Assembly (NCBI RefSeq): GCF_900111795.1
Contig: NZ_FOJQ01000009.1
Coordinates: 1-63,987, forward strand
DNA: 63,987 bases
Reading direction: 5' to 3'
Origin: Anoxybacillus pushchinoensis
Lineage (GTDB): Bacteria > Bacillota > Bacilli > Bacillales > Anoxybacillaceae
Shown: positions 1 through 8,802 of the stretch, one piece after another
How positions within the stretch are numbered: the stretch's first letter is position 1
How the letters are laid out: the number at the start of each line of letters is the position of its first letter
The notes under the pieces: model-generated
The model's input: only the letters and a program-made list of their open reading frames with translations
Told to the model about the DNA's origin: nothing
Databases searched by the model: none
Position numbers and translations under genes: made by a program

Positions 1-164
1 AAACTCCCATGATGTAGATCGGTCAGCGTTCCCGAAAAGCCCTTTGTAATCATCGCATCCACGATATGAACGAGATGCTTCATCACAGGTTTCGAGAAAT
101 AAAGGGCCAACCCCAACATCGTGAAAAACTTGTGAATTCCTTGATGATGTGCTAATCTATTCAT
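1..164 (-). CDS. IS transposase, N-terminal part, runs off the window
   Basis: This is the first 54 codons of a DDE-type insertion-sequence transposase, read leftward out of the window. The start at 164 has an AGGAGG box 10 bases upstream; an earlier ATG in another frame stops after four codons. The N-terminus (MNRLAHHQGIHKFF...) resembles the IS4/IS701-like transposases that are multicopy in Geobacillus and Anoxybacillus; that family assignment is from memory. About 90 bases between 165 and 257 are probably the 5' end of the element. It abuts a gene that lacks a normal start, which suggests the IS broke that gene. Confidence 0.7.
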   Translation of the reverse strand, partial: MNRLAHHQGIHKFFTMLGLALYFSKPVMKHLVHIVDAMITKGFSGTLTDLHHGS

Positions 165-257
165 GAGACATGAACCTCCTTGTGAATGGTTTGTTGGCAC
201 ATCTATTCTAACCAAGGAATCGGGTTCATGTCTTCTTTTTTGTTTGGTTGTAAATTT

Positions 258-875
258 ATGTTAGTAAATTTGCTCATCTACAGTAAACGACTTATTGATG
301 TACCGCATATTGGTATTAATGGTGGTTTCTTTGAAGGTAGTTACACTAGTCCTCCAACATCATTGAAATCTATTAGCTTTTGGAAGGGTGATACAAAACA
401 ATATCAATACAATGGGACTTCATCAAATCAGATTTCTCGTAAAACATTTATTTCTTATTGGCAGGATGGGCGATATAGAGCTGACTATCGATATGTAAAA
501 AATTTAAATGAAGCTTTGGGTAATTATCCAGCAGGTTATGTTAAAGCTGTAATAGGTGGGAATGATTATAATTTAGATAGTTGGGGTTCTACAGCTTATT
601 ATGTTGCTTTGAATCGTACTGTTTTAGCGTGGGATAATGCGAAAGGGAAAGCTTATATGATTGTTACCCATGACAGAAATGTAAATATTCCTGTACTTAA
701 AAATCATATGACACAGATGGGATTTAACCCTGTAAATTCAATTGTGTTGGATGGTTCTTGTTCGAGTAAAATGCGTGTTCCAGTTGGTGGAGTTGTTAAA
801 TATTATGGCTGCGACACTGAAAATCGTTATATCGGAAATATGATTCGTGTCTATGGAAGTGACCATTTCGGTTAA
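258..875 (+). pseudogene. Phosphodiester glycosidase-like (NAGPA domain) protein, 5' end lost at an IS
   Basis: The 205 codons contain GINGGFF near the start and LDGSCSSKM near the end. These match the two signature stretches of the NAGPA/phosphodiester glycosidase domain (PF09992), whose usual forms are NGGFF and LDGGGSS. Such proteins are often secreted and act on cell-wall or exopolysaccharide phosphodiesters. No signal peptide or ribosome binding site precedes the frame, and the reading frame continues upstream into IS sequence, so the N-terminus is probably missing. Codon use is AT-rich, unlike the core genes. The family call is moderately secure; activity is doubtful. Confidence 0.5.
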
Positions 876-922
876 TAGAAAGGGTATAAGGTTGAGATTT
901 TATATAATTTTTTCTATAATTA

Positions 923-956
923 TTTTTATAAACCAGTCTAGACTGGTTTATAAAAA
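923..956. repeat. Perfect 34-bp palindrome without a loop
   Basis: Two 17-base arms meet at 939/940 with no spacer; the centre is CAGTCTAGACTG and the outer ends are T-runs and A-runs. It lies 48 bases after the stop of the upstream frame and 18 bases before the next start. It could form a bidirectional hairpin terminator (the CTAG centre becoming the loop) or be a dimeric operator for the gene at 975. Confidence 0.6.
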
Positions 957-974
957 CTAATCGAGGTAGCTTAA

Positions 975-1358
975 ATGAAAAAAAGTTATAAAGTAATGAT
1001 ACTTTTATTGCCGATAATAGTAGCTTTAGTTACTACGTTAAGCGTTCAATTCATTGAGGGAACTTTGAAATCGGAGTTACTTCACTTTACGATGTTTGAA
1101 AATCTAATGATGTTTACAATGATCTTTTTAACAATCTATTTATTTACTATTGCTTTTGTAGTACCTATTAATATTTATATAACTAAGAAAATTGATAATA
1201 AATTAATATCATTTGTTTTATTTAATATTGTAGGTTTAATTTTAATAGGTTGCGTTGATATTTGGGTATTAAAAAATTTTGAATTAAAGTCTTTGTATCT
1301 AATTTTCCCACTATTTGCAGTTCTATCTTTGTTTCAGTCGAATTCTAAAAGTGTTTAA
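975..1358 (+). CDS. Small membrane protein of unknown function
   Basis: A 127-residue protein with a positively charged start (MKKSYK) and four predicted hydrophobic segments at roughly residues 7-27, 39-65, 76-98 and 104-120. A weak GAGGT box precedes the ATG. No family is recognised. The low GC, the neighbouring IS and MITE-like sequences and the palindrome just upstream point to accessory DNA. Confidence 0.5.
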   Translation: MKKSYKVMILLLPIIVALVTTLSVQFIEGTLKSELLHFTMFENLMMFTMIFLTIYLFTIAFVVPINIYITKKIDNKLISFVLFNIVGLILIGCVDIWVLKNFELKSLYLIFPLFAVLSLFQSNSKSV

Positions 1359-1443
1359 CAAAATATATATCAGAGAAGGATGACCGATTAGAGTTGTCCT
1401 TTTTTGTTTTATAAAAACGTTCAGATTTTTTAGGAAAAAACTA

Positions 1444-1770
1444 GGGTCCTGCCGACAAACGGCATTTATCTATACTTAGGACTAAAAAAACCTTGATTTG
1501 ATAAGGTTTTTACATTAAGGACATGTGAACAACGTATTATTCTTAAAATCGAGTCTCCCTACACGAATTCTACAACAGATCGTTGCCATGAATGCAACAA
1601 GAACGCCTTAAGGCGTTCTAATGAATTAAAAGGCATAGGTTATTCAAATAAGATTAATTAATTTTAATGCCTTCTCGTTATCAAGTATTCAAAAAGTGAC
1701 TTTTTACTCTATTTTTCGTCTCAATAAATTCCTTAATGTATAATATTTGTGTTTTGTCGGTAGGATCTCT
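1444..1770. mobile_element. MITE-like element with IS-type terminal inverted repeats
   Basis: The left end GGGTCCTGCCGACAAAC (1444-1460) recurs in inverted form at about 1754-1770 with two mismatches. Between them lie about 300 non-coding bases with a short hairpin (about 1487-1512) and a perfect 20-bp palindrome at 1600-1619. A third copy of the same inverted end lies at 1881-1896. No transposase frame is present, so this looks like a non-autonomous derivative or the two ends of a deleted IS. The IS family was not identified. Confidence 0.55.
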
Positions 1771-1804
1771 TATTGAAAAAGATTATATTGCCTCAGTCTG
1801 TAAT

Positions 1805-1846
1805 AAAGCCGATGATTCCTTAGCGTAGGAACAATCGGCTTTTTTT
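1805..1846 (+). terminator. Rho-independent terminator
   Basis: AAAGCCGAT pairs with ATCGGCTTT, with an inner TTCCT/AGGAA stem, followed by a run of seven T. It lies between the two right-end copies of the MITE-like element and before the merA fragment, so it is probably the terminator of a lost gene. Confidence 0.75.
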
Positions 1847-1880
1847 ATGTCGAAATTTGCTTAGCGTATGTTTTGCGCTT

Positions 1881-1896
1881 TTTGTTGGTAGGACCC
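1881..1896. repeat. Extra copy of the IS-type terminal repeat at the merA break
   Basis: TTTGTTGGTAGGACCC is the inverse of the end at 1444 with two mismatches. Mercuric-reductase homology begins directly after it, so an element with these ends appears to have cut the mer gene here. Confidence 0.6.
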
Positions 1897-2724
1897 CGTT
1901 CTGAAGTCACATTGATGCAACGGAGCCAACGACTATTAAAAACATATGAGCCAGAAGTTTCAGAGGCGATGACAAAAGCGCTCACGACTCAAGGCATCCA
2001 CCTCCTCACAGGAGCGTCCTTTGAACGCGTCGAACAAGACGGAAACGTCAAAAAAATATATATAGAAGTCGATGGAAAAAAACAGGTGATCGAAGCGGAC
2101 GAATTGCTGATTGCCACTGGGAGAACACCGAATACTGCAGCGTTACGTTTAGAAGCGGCTGGGGTGAAAACGGGTTCGCGTGGCGAAATTATTGTTAATG
2201 ACTATTTACAAACGACAAATCCGCGCATTTACGCAGCGGGAGATGTCACACTCGGCCCACAATTTGTTTATGTCGCCGCATACGAAGGAACGATTGCCGC
2301 AGCAAACGCCGTTGGTGCCCAAAATAAAAAAGCTCAGCTTGACACCATCCCAGCGGTTACATTTAGTTCTCCGGCGGTCGCAACGGTTGGACTAACGGAA
2401 CAGCAAGCAAAAGAAAAAGGATACGAAGTAAAAACATCTGTTTTGCCGTTAGAAGCTGTCCCGAGAGCAATTGTCAATCACGAAACGATCGGTGTCTTTA
2501 AACTAGTGGCAGATGCAAAAACAGGGAAATTGCTAGGAGTCCACATTGTAGCAGAACATGCGGGAGAAGTCATTTATGCAGCGACACTCGCGGTCAAACT
2601 CGGCTTAACGATAGACGACCTTCGCGAAACGCTCGCGCCGTACTTAACGATGGCAGAAGGATTAAAACTAGCGGCGTTAACGTTCGACCAAGATGTCGAA
2701 AAATTATCTTGTTGCGCAGGATGA
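1897..2724 (+). pseudogene. merA: Mercuric reductase, C-terminal half only
   Basis: MerA is the flavoprotein that reduces Hg(II) with NADPH. The fragment begins at SEVTLMQRS in the NAD(P)H-binding domain, keeps the second FAD motif (YAAGDV), the dimerisation domain, and the C-terminal CC pair (KLSCCAG) that delivers Hg(II). The N-terminal FAD/redox-disulfide half is missing. A TTG at 1873 opens the frame only by chance, because the first codons come from the IS end. No merR, merT or merP is present. The gene cannot encode a working reductase. It ends in a strong terminator. Confidence 0.85.
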
Positions 2725-2760
2725 GCCACTTCCATGCAGAAGCGGCTCTAGTTTTTTTTC
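2723..2760. terminator. Bidirectional terminator between merA remnant and topB
   Basis: GAGCCACTTC pairs with GAAGCGGCTC through a short loop, followed by T8 on the plus strand. It overlaps the topB stop, so it can serve both convergent genes. Confidence 0.75.
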
Positions 2761-4832
2761 TTATCTAACGCTTGTTTTAACAAATCTCCTAAGCTTGTAC
2801 TAAACGAATCATTCTCGGCACTATATTTTCTCAGTAGTGCCCGTTCTTTTTGGCCAAGTTTTGCTTTTTTCTGTTCTTCTGCTTTTTCAATAACATTGCA
2901 AGGGCGGCATTGAAAGTAGATACCTGCTTTTCCTTCATGAATTTCCATCCGTTTTTTGCATTGTGGGCAGCGACGATGCGAAAGTTTTGGATCTTTTCGT
3001 TTTCGGAATCGGCAGGCCATATTCGCGCATACAAGCAGACGTCCTTCTTTTGTTGCCCGTTCTTTTAAAAACGACCCGCATTCTGGGCACATCGAGCCAG
3101 TTAAATTATGGGGGCGGTACGTTCGCTCGCTCTGTTTTATTTCTGCGACTAGACGATCTGTTTGCTTGCGGATGTTTTGGAGGAACGTTTTCGGATCACC
3201 ATTCCCGCGGGCAATTGCTTCTAATTCTTTTTCCCACTTTGCGGTCAACTGTGGCGATTTTAATTCCTCGTTCACGAGTTCAATTAATTGTTTTCCTTTC
3301 GGTGTCGGATAAAACCGCCCGTTTTTTCGCTCGACCGTTTCCGTTTCGATAAGGCGTTCAATAATGTCAGCCCGCGTCGCTGGCGTACCGAGTCCGTATT
3401 TTTCCATTTGTGACAACAAGTCGGCTTCGGAACAGCGAAGAGGCGGTTCTGTTAGCGTTTCTTTTTTCTCTAGCCTAACAGAAACCGTTTGGCCTTTCTT
3501 AAAAATAGGGAAAGTCATTTTCTCTTCTTGCTTTTCTAGAATGCATCGAAACCCGGCGTTCACTACTCGCGTTTCGCGTGCGATAAACGTTTCGCCGTCG
3601 ATTTCAAAAACAGCTTGAACGGTTTCATATTCGCACGCTGGATAGAAAAGTGCTAAAAAGCGACGAGCGATTAAATCATATAGTTTTCGTTCATCGGCAG
3701 AAAGCTTGCCGACATCCAGCCGCTCTTCCGTCGGGATAATCGCGTGATGATCGGTTACTTTTTTATTATCAAATACCCGCTGAGCCATCGCTTTCCCTTT
3801 ATGTTTTAAAAGCGAAGCCATTTCGTCTCCGTATCCAGATTTCATCGCCTCTAGCCGCTCAAGCATCGTGTTTTCCATATCGGTCGTTAAGTAGCGCGAG
3901 TCGGTGCGCGGATACGTGACGAGTTTATGCTGTTCATATAGCCGTTGTAGCACGCTTAACGTTTTTTTCGCAGAAAAGCCAAATCGTTTGTTTGCGTCCC
4001 GCTGCAGTTCCGTTAAGTCGTAAGGGAGCGGCTGCGGCTCTTTTTTTGTTTTTCGTTCAACAGAAATAACCGTTGCTTGCTTGTTTTTTAGTGTTTCATA
4101 TAGCTGTTCCGCTAGTTCTTTCGAAAAAATTCGTTTTTCCCCGTTACGCTCCCAAACAGCAGGAACAGACCCGACGTTGGCATGAATCGTCCAATATGGC
4201 ACCGGTTGAAACGACTGAATTTCTTTTTCCCGCTCGATGATCATCGCAAGCGTCGGTGTTTGGACGCGGCCTGCGGAAAGCGGTTCATTGTATTTGGTCG
4301 TTAACGCTCTCGTCACATTTAATCCAATCAACCAATCCGCTTCTGCCCGGCACACCGCCGATTCATATAACCGATCAAACTGTTTCCCCGGTTTTAAATG
4401 TTGAAACCCATCGCGAATCGCTTGGTCGGTTTGGGACGAAATCCAAAGGCGAAGGAACGGTTTTTTCCAACGAATTTTTTGCAAAATCCACCGTGCAACG
4501 AGTTCGCCTTCCCGTCCGGCGTCGGTGGCGATGATGCAGTTTTTAATGTCTGGGCGTTTTGCTAGTGTTTCGATAGCGCGAAACTGATGGCTCGTTTGTC
4601 GAATGACGTTCAGTCCCGTTTTTTCCGGAATAATCGGCAAATCTTCTAGCCGCCACGTTTTATATGCTGGGTTATAATGCTCTGGCATCTTCAATTCAAT
4701 TAAATGCCCAAGCGCCCATGTGACAATATAGTTCGGTCCTTCCAAGTAATGTTTATGTTGTTCCCGACAGCCAAGTACGCGGGCAATTTCTCGTGCCACA
4801 CTCGGCTTTTCGGCAAGAACTAGTGATTTCAT
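2748..4832 (-). CDS. topB: DNA topoisomerase III
   Basis: A type IA topoisomerase of 694 residues that passes one DNA strand through another and resolves replication and recombination intermediates. The N-terminus carries the Toprim fold (LAEKPSVAREI, then DAGREGELVAR). The catalytic tyrosine lies in TYPRTDSRY at about residue 307. The C-terminus has Cys4 zinc-ribbon motifs (CPECGSF...CANMAC, CPQCKKR...CRPC). I chose the ATG at 4832 because GGAGG lies just upstream; the frame stays open a further 23 codons but without a ribosome binding site. Length and domains fit Bacillus TopB. Confidence 0.95.
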   Translation of the reverse strand: MKSLVLAEKPSVAREIARVLGCREQHKHYLEGPNYIVTWALGHLIELKMPEHYNPAYKTWRLEDLPIIPEKTGLNVIRQTSHQFRAIETLAKRPDIKNCIIATDAGREGELVARWILQKIRWKKPFLRLWISSQTDQAIRDGFQHLKPGKQFDRLYESAVCRAEADWLIGLNVTRALTTKYNEPLSAGRVQTPTLAMIIEREKEIQSFQPVPYWTIHANVGSVPAVWERNGEKRIFSKELAEQLYETLKNKQATVISVERKTKKEPQPLPYDLTELQRDANKRFGFSAKKTLSVLQRLYEQHKLVTYPRTDSRYLTTDMENTMLERLEAMKSGYGDEMASLLKHKGKAMAQRVFDNKKVTDHHAIIPTEERLDVGKLSADERKLYDLIARRFLALFYPACEYETVQAVFEIDGETFIARETRVVNAGFRCILEKQEEKMTFPIFKKGQTVSVRLEKKETLTEPPLRCSEADLLSQMEKYGLGTPATRADIIERLIETETVERKNGRFYPTPKGKQLIELVNEELKSPQLTAKWEKELEAIARGNGDPKTFLQNIRKQTDRLVAEIKQSERTYRPHNLTGSMCPECGSFLKERATKEGRLLVCANMACRFRKRKDPKLSHRRCPQCKKRMEIHEGKAGIYFQCRPCNVIEKAEEQKKAKLGQKERALLRKYSAENDSFSTSLGDLLKQALDKKKN

Positions 4833-4961
4833 TCGTTTTCCTCCTAGCCACAAGACTACTTGTTCAGTATAGCGGAAAGGGGGGAGTTTTGCACCTTTCA
4901 TATTTCAAACGAGTTAAGAAGTGTGATAAAATAGGAAAAATAGGATGAAGTGGGGATGTAT

Positions 4962-5290
4962 ATGGCAACGATTGAAGATTTTTTAAACTAGAGATTCGCA
5001 TCGGTACAGTTGTAAAAGCAGAACCGTTTCCGGAAGCGCGCAAACCGGCAATCAAATTAGAAATTGATTTTGGCGAACTTGGCGTGAAACGCTCCTCCGC
5101 ACAAATTACGCGGCGCTACGAACCGGAACAGTTAATCGGGCGGCAAGTCGTCGCCGTCGTCAATTTTCCGCCGCGGCGCATCGCCGGCTTGTCCTCCGAA
5201 GTATTGGTCCTCGGCGGCATTCCGGAAGAAGACGATGTCATGCTTTTACAACCGGACGCACCTGTGAAAAACGGAACGGTGGTGGGGTAA
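4962..5290 (+). pseudogene. csaA: CsaA, tRNA-binding-domain chaperone, frame interrupted near codon 10
   Basis: CsaA is a homodimeric OB-fold protein (about 110 residues) related to the tRNA-binding domain of MetRS, with proposed secretion-chaperone activity. The plus frame reads MATIEDFLN and stops at TAG (4989-4991). From 4988 the -1 frame reads LEIRIGTVV and continues through the whole conserved family sequence to 5290. One A appears missing from the AAA run relative to the expected FLKLEIRIG. GGGG 6 bases before the ATG is the likely ribosome binding site. It is either a mutation, a sequencing error, or a frameshift product made at the T-TTA-AAC heptamer. Confidence 0.85.
4982..4988 (+). 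other. Slippery heptamer T-TTA-AAC in csaA
   Basis: The heptamer is in the zero-frame phase X-XXY-YYZ of the ATG at 4962 and is followed at once by a TAG stop. A -1 slip here leads exactly into the frame that encodes the rest of CsaA. T-TTA-AAC is a well-known -1 slip site in viruses; use in this gene is only a possibility. Confidence 0.4.
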
Positions 5291-5439
5291 TTATTACACC
5301 AGCAAGAACATCGAGAAGAAGGAGACAACCTTCGTAATTATCTTTATGTACAAAAAACAGGGGGGCTGTATAGTTAGGGAATGTGGTCGGAACGATTTAT
5401 TAAAAGTTGTTGAGGTTTATTAAGAAGGGGGGGGCTAGT

Positions 5440-6609
5440 TTGAATCCTGAAAAATACATCGTCCAGAAACACCCGATTTGGGAAGTATGGAAAACAGCGG
5501 CGCGGTTAGGATTGGTTTCTTTCGGTGGGCCTGTCGCTCACTTAGGGTATTTTCGTGAAGAGTATGTGAAAAGGAAACAATGGATGGATGAGAAAACATA
5601 TGCTGATTTAGTTGCGTTATGTCAGCTACTTCCTGGACCGGCGAGCAGTCAAGTCGGGATTGGCATTGGATTTTTGCAAGCAGGGATGCTCGGGGCGATT
5701 GCGGCATGGATAGGATTTACGCTTCCGTCGGCATTGATTCTTTTATTGTTTGCCTATTTTTCCAAAGGGATTGCTATCGATTGGCTGCATGGATTGCTCG
5801 TCGTAGCGGTAGCGGTGGTTGCTCATGCCGTATGGGGAATGGCAAGGGCGTTTGCTTTCGATCGTTCGCGTGCGACGATTGCTGTTGCGGCGGCTATTTT
5901 GTCTTTTTTGTTTCCAAACGCTGGAGGACAAGTTGTTATCATTATTGTTGCTGGGATGTTAGGAAGCCTTTTGTATCGGAGCCATTCGCCCACAGCGGTT
6001 TCGTCGATTTCTATTTCTTCAGGAAAAAAAGTGAGCTTTTTGCTTATATTTTTTATACTGCTTGGGCTGCTTCCGCTTGTCGCACAATTGACGAGTTCTC
6101 CGCTTGTCGCGCTTTTTGACAGCTTTTATCGCGCAGGGGCGCTTGTTTTTGGTGGAGGACATGTAGTACTTCCTTTATTACAAGCGCAAGTAGTGACGAA
6201 AGGATGGGTAACAAACGAACAATTTTTAACGGGATACGGAATGGCGCAGGCAGTACCGGGACCGTTGTTTACGTTTGCTACATATTTAGGGATGGTAAGC
6301 TTCGGATGGAAAGGGGCAATTGTCGCAACGATTGCGATTTTTCTCCCGTCTTTTCTATTAGTCATCGGGACGCTTCCGTTTTGGGAATGGATTCGTCAGC
6401 ATGCACGGTTTCAAGCGGCATTCCATGGCATTCACGCGGCGGTGGTAGGCATTTTGCTTGCGGCGCTGTATCATCCAGTATGGACAAAAGCCATTCAAAC
6501 CCCGGCGGATTTTTGCCTTGCATTAGCGGCGTTTTGTTTACTAGCGATTTGGAAATGTCCGCCTTTGCTTGTTGTTATCGTCTCCGCTATCATTGGCGCG
6601 TTTATCTAG
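5440..6609 (+). CDS. chrA: Chromate transporter, long-chain two-domain type
   Basis: ChrA exports chromate across the membrane. The 389-residue protein has two homologous CHR domains. The first carries FGGPVAHLGYF and LLPGPASSQVGIGIG. The second carries FGGGHVVLPLLQ and QAVPGPLFTFATYLG. Ten or more hydrophobic segments are visible. I chose TTG at 5440 because an AAGAAGGGGGGGG box precedes it; an ATG-less extension to 5407 has no better site. dinB follows after 13 bases and is probably co-transcribed. Substrate is inferred from the family. Confidence 0.85.
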   Translation: MNPEKYIVQKHPIWEVWKTAARLGLVSFGGPVAHLGYFREEYVKRKQWMDEKTYADLVALCQLLPGPASSQVGIGIGFLQAGMLGAIAAWIGFTLPSALILLLFAYFSKGIAIDWLHGLLVVAVAVVAHAVWGMARAFAFDRSRATIAVAAAILSFLFPNAGGQVVIIIVAGMLGSLLYRSHSPTAVSSISISSGKKVSFLLIFFILLGLLPLVAQLTSSPLVALFDSFYRAGALVFGGGHVVLPLLQAQVVTKGWVTNEQFLTGYGMAQAVPGPLFTFATYLGMVSFGWKGAIVATIAIFLPSFLLVIGTLPFWEWIRQHARFQAAFHGIHAAVVGILLAALYHPVWTKAIQTPADFCLALAAFCLLAIWKCPPLLVVIVSAIIGAFI

Positions 6610-6622
6610 AAGGGGAATCGAA

Positions 6623-7813
6623 ATGGGACGCATTATTTTTCATATCGACTGTAATTCGTTTTTTGCTAGCTGCGAAGAGGCGTATAACCCGTCGTTAAAA
6701 GGGAAGCCTGTTGTTGTTGCAGGCGATCCGAAAGAACGAAGGGGGATTGTGCTAGCAGCAAATTATCTCGCAAAGCAGCTTGGCATTTATACGACAATGC
6801 CGCTATGGGAAGCGAAGAAAAAGTGCCCGTCTCTTATTGTGCGAAAACCGAACTTTTCGCTTTACCGCGCAATCAGTCAACAAGTGTTTGAACGTTTACA
6901 GCGCGTTTCTCCGCTACTTGAGCGAGCCTCTATCGATGAAGGCTATTTAGATGTTACAGAAATGGCATCGGTACATCCACTTATATTGGCTGAACATATC
7001 CAACGAGATTTACTTGAAACGGTTCAAATTCCTGTCAGTATCGGTATTGCACCGAACAAATTTTTAGCGAAAATGGCAAGTGAAATGAAAAAGCCGCTCG
7101 GCATCACGGTTTTACGCAAACGGGATGTTCCGAACGTACTATGGCCGTTGACGGTAGAAACGATGCACGGAGTAGGAGAGAAAACCGCCAAAAAGCTGAA
7201 TGCAATGGGGATTGCCACGATTGGCGATTTAGCAAAAGCGAACGAAATAGCTCTGCAACAAACTCTCGGAATTTATGGCTCTCGTTTAAAAGAATGGGCA
7301 AACGGGATCGATCATCGCTCTGTCAACCCAGAAGAAGGGGAAAAGCGGAAATCGATTGGCAATTCGATCACTCTTCCGTACGATGTCACAGAGCAGCGGG
7401 TTCTTTTGGATATCCTTCGTCAATTAGCCGAGTCTGTCGGCCGACGAATGAAACAAAAGCGGGTGGTGTCGGCAACCGTTCAGTTGACGATTCGCTACCA
7501 CGACTTCCAAACGATCACCCGCAGCAAAACGTGGGACAACCCATTTCAAGAAGCGGAAGAGATTTTTCGCTATGCGGCGTATTTATTGAAAAAACATTGG
7601 AACGGCGAGCCTATCCGCTTGCTTGGCATTACCGCATTAGACGTGTTTGATCGCAAAGAAGCGGTCAAACAGCTTGATTTGTTCCATTATGAAGAAGAAG
7701 CAAAAACCGAAGCGTTATGGAAAACGGTAGAGAAACTCCGAAAAAAATTCGGTGGCACAGCAATTCAAAAAGGTGCCGCCTTGGTAGAAAAAAAGGGGGA
7801 GCAACAAAATTAA
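6623..7813 (+). CDS. dinB: DNA polymerase IV (Y family)
   Basis: A 396-residue translesion polymerase. The palm carries FHIDCNSFFASCE (D9) and SIDEGYLDVT with the metal-binding D105/E106; the PNKFLAKMAS stretch is typical of DinB. Helix-hairpin-helix thumb (MHGVGEKTAKKL) and little-finger domains follow. The ATG at 6623 has AAGGGGAATCGAA upstream. It sits 13 bases after chrA on the same strand. No terminator is obvious after the stop. Confidence 0.92.
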   Translation: MGRIIFHIDCNSFFASCEEAYNPSLKGKPVVVAGDPKERRGIVLAANYLAKQLGIYTTMPLWEAKKKCPSLIVRKPNFSLYRAISQQVFERLQRVSPLLERASIDEGYLDVTEMASVHPLILAEHIQRDLLETVQIPVSIGIAPNKFLAKMASEMKKPLGITVLRKRDVPNVLWPLTVETMHGVGEKTAKKLNAMGIATIGDLAKANEIALQQTLGIYGSRLKEWANGIDHRSVNPEEGEKRKSIGNSITLPYDVTEQRVLLDILRQLAESVGRRMKQKRVVSATVQLTIRYHDFQTITRSKTWDNPFQEAEEIFRYAAYLLKKHWNGEPIRLLGITALDVFDRKEAVKQLDLFHYEEEAKTEALWKTVEKLRKKFGGTAIQKGAALVEKKGEQQN

Positions 7814-7879
7814 GACATCTATAGTAATAAACTAACTTTCAAACAATCGATTGCAAAATAATAAAAATGGGAGGCATTT

Positions 7880-8362
7880 GTGGGTACATATTATAGCTTA
7901 GGGATTATTAGTGAATTTGTGGCTGAATCAGAAAAGACTTTAACTCAAGCTGAATGGGAACAGCTTTTAACAAAACGATTAGATTTAAGTTTGTTCCAAC
8001 TAACTATCCATGGAAATAAAATTTATGGATCGCTTTATCCAGAAATTTTCAAGGAAAACATTAAAGATTTCTACCAAATTCTAAAGGAAATTGCTGGACC
8101 GAACCGAAGTGAAAACATTGATTATTATGAAAAGAAATTCGGAAGTAATCTAGATGATTATCATTATTCCGAAACCGTTCTTTTCGTTGAAGGTTCTGAC
8201 GGTTCTTTAATTAAAATTGGCGTCCGCTTTGCTCTACTATTTGTTGAGGGGAAGGTAAGTGTTGAAATTTTTAACACTGAGCCTCATTTAATAAACTGGT
8301 TATTTCGCAACAGTAAAATAGCGAATAAGCTTGCCGGATGTGTTATAAGCGAGATTGTGTAA
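7880..8362 (+). CDS. Hypothetical protein, 160 residues
   Basis: The protein starts at GTG with a good GGGAGG box five bases upstream. It is soluble-looking, acidic, without signal peptide or membrane segments. I recognise no domain. Its base composition is lower in GC than dinB before it, and it lies immediately left of the plasmid-like island, so it may be accessory. Confidence 0.6.
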   Translation: MGTYYSLGIISEFVAESEKTLTQAEWEQLLTKRLDLSLFQLTIHGNKIYGSLYPEIFKENIKDFYQILKEIAGPNRSENIDYYEKKFGSNLDDYHYSETVLFVEGSDGSLIKIGVRFALLFVEGKVSVEIFNTEPHLINWLFRNSKIANKLAGCVISEIV

Positions 8363-8430
8363 CTAAAAAACCTAAGAGGGCAGTAATAAATAGCGACTGC
8401 CTTGTTTTTCGTTTTTATTATTAGTTTACA

Positions 8431-8444
8431 TAACATAAATTATA
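8431..8444 (+). repeat. Left copy of the 14-bp direct repeat bounding the plasmid-like island
   Basis: TAACATAAATTATA, identical to 14076-14089. It is AT-rich, so chance occurrence is possible, but both copies lie exactly at the changes from core to plasmid genes. Confidence 0.5.
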
Positions 8445-8508
8445 GGAAGTAAAATAATTTTAATCTCAATATATAAGTAAACTTTTTATTTTGAGACAGA
8501 AAAAATAT

Positions 8509-8553
8509 AAAACGCAGCTGTTGATCCGTTATAAAATACAAGCAGCTGCGTTT
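8509..8553. terminator. Terminator downstream of the 64-residue gene
   Basis: AAAACGCAGCTG and CAGCTGCGTTTT form a perfect 12-bp stem with a loop of about 21 bases. It lies downstream of the minus-strand gene that ends at 8608. Confidence 0.6.
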
Positions 8554-8607
8554 TATAATTATGCTATACACCACACAATCCGTCCTTTCTCACTTCATTC
8601 ATAGCAA

Positions 8608-8802
8608 CTAGGCAATATCTTCGCTATAATAGCGGACACCTTTGTATTGAACGCGGATTGGAATTTGTTTTTCGTGCTCATATTGACGACATAGCTTCTT
8701 TGCTTTTACACACGCATCCATCATTCCGTTAGCAATAATTGCTTCTTCCCAAACAATTGGTTGTTGGTGATGTGTGCTAAAAGTAAAAATATACTGTTTC
8801 AT
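8608..8802 (-). CDS. Hypothetical small protein, 64 residues
   Basis: An AGGAGG box lies seven bases before the ATG. The protein begins MKQYIFTF and is hydrophilic afterwards, with KAKKLCRQYEHEK in the middle. It is a genuine-looking gene because of its ribosome binding site and its own terminator. No family is recognised. It diverges from the MerR-like gene at 8933. Confidence 0.55.
   Translation of the reverse strand: MKQYIFTFSTHHQQPIVWEEAIIANGMMDACVKAKKLCRQYEHEKQIPIRVQYKGVRYYSEDIA

Noticed and set aside
2850..4534. Several plus-strand open frames inside topB
   Set aside because: They lie wholly inside topB, have no ribosome binding sites and no recognisable domains.
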